In this document: one piece after another, positions 61,360 to 64,000 of the stretch | How positions within the stretch are numbered: the stretch's first letter is position 1 | Layout of the letters: every line of letters begins with the position of its first letter | Assembly (NCBI RefSeq): GCF_001277295.1 | Contig: NZ_CP011456.1 | Location: 1,736,001-1,800,000 of the forward strand | Direction of reading: 5' to 3' | Length of the DNA stretch: 64,000 bases | Origin: Anabaena sp. WA102 | GTDB taxonomy: Bacteria > Cyanobacteriota > Cyanobacteriia > Cyanobacteriales > Nostocaceae | Made by a program: the position numbers and the translations under genes | Notes under the pieces: generated by a model | Told to the model about the DNA's origin: nothing | Databases searched by the model: none | What the model saw: the letters and a program-made list of their open reading frames with translations, nothing else

Positions 61360-62043
61360 ATGCTGCCAACACGTCCTCAGACTAACTCAAGTCGAACTAT
61401 TAACACATCTACCCAAGGTTCGACTTTAGCGGACATTCTCGAAAGGGTTTTAGATAAGGGTATTGTGATTGCTGGCGATATTTCTATATCTATCGCATCC
61501 ACCGAACTTGTACATATTCGGATTCGCTTGTTAATTTCCTCTGTGGATAAAGCCAAGGAAATGGGCATCAATTGGTGGGAAAGCGATCCTTATCTCAGCA
61601 CTAAGGCTCAACGTTTGGTTGAAGAAAATCAACAACTTCAGCATCGTCTAGAGAGTCTAGAGGCAAAGCTAAATTCACTGACATCTTCTAGTGTGAAAGA
61701 GGAAATCCCCTTAGCAGCAGATGTTAAAGATGATTTGTATCAAACCAGTGCAAAAATTCCATCACCTGTAGATACACCAATTGAAGTTCTAGATTTTCAG
61801 GCTCAATCCAGTGGGGGAACTCCACCATATTTAAATACATCAATGGAAATTCTCGATTTCCAGGCTCAAACCAGTGAAGAAAGTTCATCACCTGTAGGTT
61901 CGACCGTGGAAATTCTCGATTTTCAGGCTCAAACCAGTGAAGAAAGTTCATCACCTTTGGGTTCAACCGTGGAAATTCTCGATTTTCAAGCTCAAACCAG
62001 TGAAGAAAGTTCATCATCCGTAGATCCAGCGATTGATGTCTAA
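61360..62043 (+). CDS. gvpJ: GvpJ-type gas vesicle protein, second copy, with four 21-residue repeats
   Basis: 227 residues from ATG 61360 (MLPTRPQTNSSRTINTSTQG); a GTG five codons upstream is possible. The leader precedes the same GvpA-like domain and coiled coil as in the first copy, nearly identical in DNA over about 350 bp. Only four tail repeats follow (61774-62025), with EESSSPVG instead of AESSSPVG, then DPAIDV. As I recall GvpJ of Anabaena flos-aquae, this copy has the canonical start and end, so it is probably the original gene. gvpK follows after 95 bp. Confidence 0.93.
   Translation: MLPTRPQTNSSRTINTSTQGSTLADILERVLDKGIVIAGDISISIASTELVHIRIRLLISSVDKAKEMGINWWESDPYLSTKAQRLVEENQQLQHRLESLEAKLNSLTSSSVKEEIPLAADVKDDLYQTSAKIPSPVDTPIEVLDFQAQSSGGTPPYLNTSMEILDFQAQTSEESSSPVGSTVEILDFQAQTSEESSSPLGSTVEILDFQAQTSEESSSSVDPAIDV
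61774..62025 (+). repeat. 63-bp tandem repeats encoding the gvpJ tail, four units
   Basis: One TPIEVLDF unit, one TSMEILDF unit and two STVEILDF units. The unit types and order parallel the first copy, but the middle units are fewer and share the GAAGAAAGT (EES) variant, so each tail has been homogenised separately. Confidence 0.92.
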
Positions 62044-62138
62044 CCTAAACTATCCAGGCTTGAACTATCTGAAACTCTTGAAACTTTAATAGTCAAATTG
62101 CATCAAAGACATTTAAAACTTTAGGTTGCATCATAAAA

Positions 62139-62606
62139 ATGGTTTGCACTCCCGCTGAAAACTTCAATAATTCACTGACCATTGCTTCTAAACCCAAGAA
62201 TGAAGCGGGTTTAGCTCCTTTACTTTTGACTGTATTGGAATTGGTGCGTCAGTTGATGGAAGCTCAAGTAATTCGGCGCATGGAAGAGGATTTACTGAGT
62301 GAACCTGACTTAGAACGGGCAGCAGACAGTCTGCAAAAGTTAGAAGAACAAATCTTACATTTGTGTGAGATGTTTGAGGTTGACCCGGCAGATTTGAATA
62401 TAAATTTGGGAGAGATTGGGACTCTTTTACCATCTTCCGGTTCTTATTATCCAGGTCAACCCAGTAGTCGTCCTTCTGTATTAGAGCTATTAGATCGACT
62501 TTTAAATACTGGAATTGTTGTAGATGGTGAGATAGATTTAGGTATCGCTCAAATCGATCTTATTCACGCTAAATTACGTTTAGTTTTGACATCAAAACCA
62601 ATGTAA
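62139..62606 (+). CDS. gvpK: Gas vesicle protein GvpK
   Basis: 155 residues. Conserved GvpK features: GLAPLLLTVLELVRQLMEAQ, the acidic helix DLERAADSLQKLEEQILHLC and VDPADLNINLGEIGTLLP, then a C-terminal GvpA-like segment (VLELLDRLLNTGIVVDGEID, LIHAKLRLVLTS). GvpK is an accessory factor needed for vesicle formation; its exact role is not known. It follows the second gvpJ and precedes gvpF in the same direction. Confidence 0.95.
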   Translation: MVCTPAENFNNSLTIASKPKNEAGLAPLLLTVLELVRQLMEAQVIRRMEEDLLSEPDLERAADSLQKLEEQILHLCEMFEVDPADLNINLGEIGTLLPSSGSYYPGQPSSRPSVLELLDRLLNTGIVVDGEIDLGIAQIDLIHAKLRLVLTSKPM

Positions 62607-62652
62607 TCCCAATTTATCAATCATAAATTTAGGTTTAATTTATTCACGGCTT

Positions 62653-63390
62653 ATGAGTATTCCTCTTTATTTGTACGGCATTTTTCCAAATACAATTCCT
62701 GAAACTCTTGAGCTTGAAGGATTGGATAAGCAACCTGTTCATAGTCAAGTAGTTGATGAGTTTTGTTTCTTATATTCAGAGGCTCGTCAAGAAAAATATT
62801 TGGCTTCTCGCCGTAATTTGTTAACTCATGAAAAAGTTTTAGAACAAACAATGCATGCGGGTTTTCGTGTTCTTCTCCCCCTGCGGTTTGGATTAGTGGT
62901 TAAAGATTGGGAAACCATCATGAGTCAATTGATTAATCCCCATAAAGATCAATTGAATCAGTTGTTTCAAAAATTGGCAGGCAAAAGAGAGGTAAGCATT
63001 AAAATTTTCTGGGATGCTAAAGCGGAATTACAAACCATGATGGAGTCTCATCAGGATTTGAAGCAGCAGCGCGACAACATGGAAGGCAAAAAGTTGAGTA
63101 TGGAGGAAGTCATCCAAATTGGACAATTAATTGAAATTAATCTCCTAGCCCGCAAACAAGCTGTAATTGAAGTTTTCTCTCAGGAGCTAAATCCTTTCGC
63201 TCAGGAGATTGTAGTCAGTGAGCCTATGACGGAAGAAATGATTTACAATGCAGCCTTTTTGATTCCTTGGGAAAGTGAATCTGAATTTAGCGAACGTGTT
63301 GAAGTGATTGATCAGAAATTTGGCGATCGCTTACGTATTCGCTACAACAATTTTACTGCTCCCTACACATTTGCCCAGCTTGATTCATAG
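62653..63390 (+). CDS. gvpF: Gas vesicle protein GvpF/L
   Basis: 245 residues of the GvpL/GvpF family: an N-terminal ferredoxin-like domain (MSIPLYLYGIFPNTIPETLE, ... VLPLRFG-type LLPLRFGLVVKDWETIM) and a helical C-terminal domain ending WESESEFSERVEVIDQKFGD and LRIRYNNFTAPYTFAQL. GvpF binds GvpA early and probably keeps it assembly-competent. gvpG begins 11 bp later, so the two are likely co-translated. Confidence 0.95.
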   Translation: MSIPLYLYGIFPNTIPETLELEGLDKQPVHSQVVDEFCFLYSEARQEKYLASRRNLLTHEKVLEQTMHAGFRVLLPLRFGLVVKDWETIMSQLINPHKDQLNQLFQKLAGKREVSIKIFWDAKAELQTMMESHQDLKQQRDNMEGKKLSMEEVIQIGQLIEINLLARKQAVIEVFSQELNPFAQEIVVSEPMTEEMIYNAAFLIPWESESEFSERVEVIDQKFGDRLRIRYNNFTAPYTFAQLDS

Positions 63391-63401
63391 GAGTTATTAC
63401 G

Positions 63402-63761
63402 ATGCTGACGAAACTGTTACTACTGCCCATCATGGGTCCTCTGAATGGAGTTGTCTGGATTGCAGAGCAAATCCAAGAGCGGACTAACACTGAATTTGAT
63501 GCCCAAGAAAATTTGCATAAACAATTATTAAGCTTGCAACTTTCCTTTGATATTGGCGAAATTGGTGAGGAAGAATTCGAGATTCAAGAAGAAGAGATTC
63601 TTTTAAAAATTCAAGCATTAGAAGAGGAAGCACGCTTGGAACTAGAAGCTGAACAAGAGGAAGCACGCTTAGAATTAGAAGCTGAACAGGAAGACTTTGA
63701 ATATCCACCTGAATTCACAGCAGAAGTTAATAAGGATCAACATCTCGTCTTGTTACCTTAG
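63402..63761 (+). CDS. gvpG: Gas vesicle protein GvpG
   Basis: 119 residues. The N-terminus MLTKLLLLPIMGPLNGVVWI is the family signature; a long acidic helix follows with a repeated EEARLELEAEQE block (encoded twice by an internal 36-bp repeat near 63626-63690). GvpG forms complexes with GvpF/L in other organisms. The acidic tail is longer than in short GvpG proteins. Further gvp genes (gvpV, gvpW in relatives) would lie beyond the window. Confidence 0.93.
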   Translation: MLTKLLLLPIMGPLNGVVWIAEQIQERTNTEFDAQENLHKQLLSLQLSFDIGEIGEEEFEIQEEEILLKIQALEEEARLELEAEQEEARLELEAEQEDFEYPPEFTAEVNKDQHLVLLP

Positions 63762-64000
63762 GATTGATGGGCGCAAGTAAGCCACCTCTTTTTATCTTCA
63801 AAACCCTTAGAAAACGGTAATTGGGAATTATCCTATAGGAATCCTATTTGATTGTTGAAAAATTGAGAAAGTCCAAGCCTTTCCTGATCGGTGTTACAAT
63901 CTAAGTATATTGAGTAAAATTCAAATAGGATGGCTATATAACTAGTACCGCAGGGCGGAAGTCAAAAGTCAAAAGTCAAAAGTCAAAACTAATATACAGT
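63762..64000. other. Region after gvpG, window end
   Basis: No gene seen. Positions 63966-63990 hold a heptameric AAAGTCA short tandem repeat next to TACCGCAGGGCGGAAGTC; the same motif, inverted, is found at 31316-31366. Confidence 0.5.

Overview
The window comes from a filamentous, heterocyst-forming, gas-vacuolate cyanobacterium (Nostocales), most likely a planktonic Dolichospermum/Anabaena flos-aquae or Aphanizomenon type. The evidence is photosystem I genes (psaF, psaJ, psaL), a phylloquinone gene cluster, the heterocyst regulators hetZ and patU3, many GCGATCGC (HIP1) octamers, heptameric short tandem repeats, and a gas-vesicle cluster whose GvpC has the 193-residue, five-repeat layout known from Anabaena flos-aquae.

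Layout. 1-9.8 kb: a truncated gene, an isolated structured RNA resembling an IscB (HEARO) omega RNA, a 1649-residue secreted phytase-like/RTX protein, rsmI and a PfkB-family sugar kinase. 9.8-12.7 kb: a nest of miniature inverted-repeat elements around cysQ and rpsU. 12.8-15.5 kb: a solitary MmeI-like (type IIL) restriction-modification enzyme. 15.8-31 kb: housekeeping and envelope genes (SIMPL protein, tailless ssb, mreB, mreC, NYN protein, leuA, an NhaS3-like antiporter, two AmiC-type amidases, murI). 32-45.6 kb: sds, hetZ, patU3, a transglutaminase-fold membrane protein lacking its catalytic Cys and His, remA-like, gmk, psaF-psaJ-psaL, tsaD, an alpha/beta hydrolase and an ACT-like protein. 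46-54 kb: a Ycf52-like acetyltransferase, tRNA-Pro, the phylloquinone genes (DHNA-CoA thioesterase, menE, menC, menA, and menF on the opposite strand) and proA. 55.8-63.8 kb: the gas-vesicle cluster, gvpA x7, gvpC, gvpN, gvpJ x2, gvpK, gvpF, gvpG.

How the genes work together. MreB/MreC, MurI, the AmiC amidases and HetZ/PatU3 serve envelope growth, cell-cell communication and heterocyst patterning. The men genes make phylloquinone, the A1 cofactor of the photosystem whose small subunits are encoded 6-10 kb away. The gvp genes form one functional unit: seven identical GvpA genes supply the rib protein, a palindrome after the last copy probably lowers read-through into gvpC, and assembly factors follow.

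Most striking points: (1) a tandem gvpJ duplication with 21-residue repeat tails of different length (8 versus 4 units) and a miniature element between the copies; (2) a 21-codon small ORF repeated in all six gvpA-gvpA spacers, its start in a hairpin loop and its stop 4 nt before the next gvpA; (3) several miniature element families with clear target-site duplications, one with an empty site elsewhere in the window; (4) an orphan omega-RNA-like structure; (5) hairpin repeats at cysQ and murI with a compensatory base-pair change. No mreD follows mreC.
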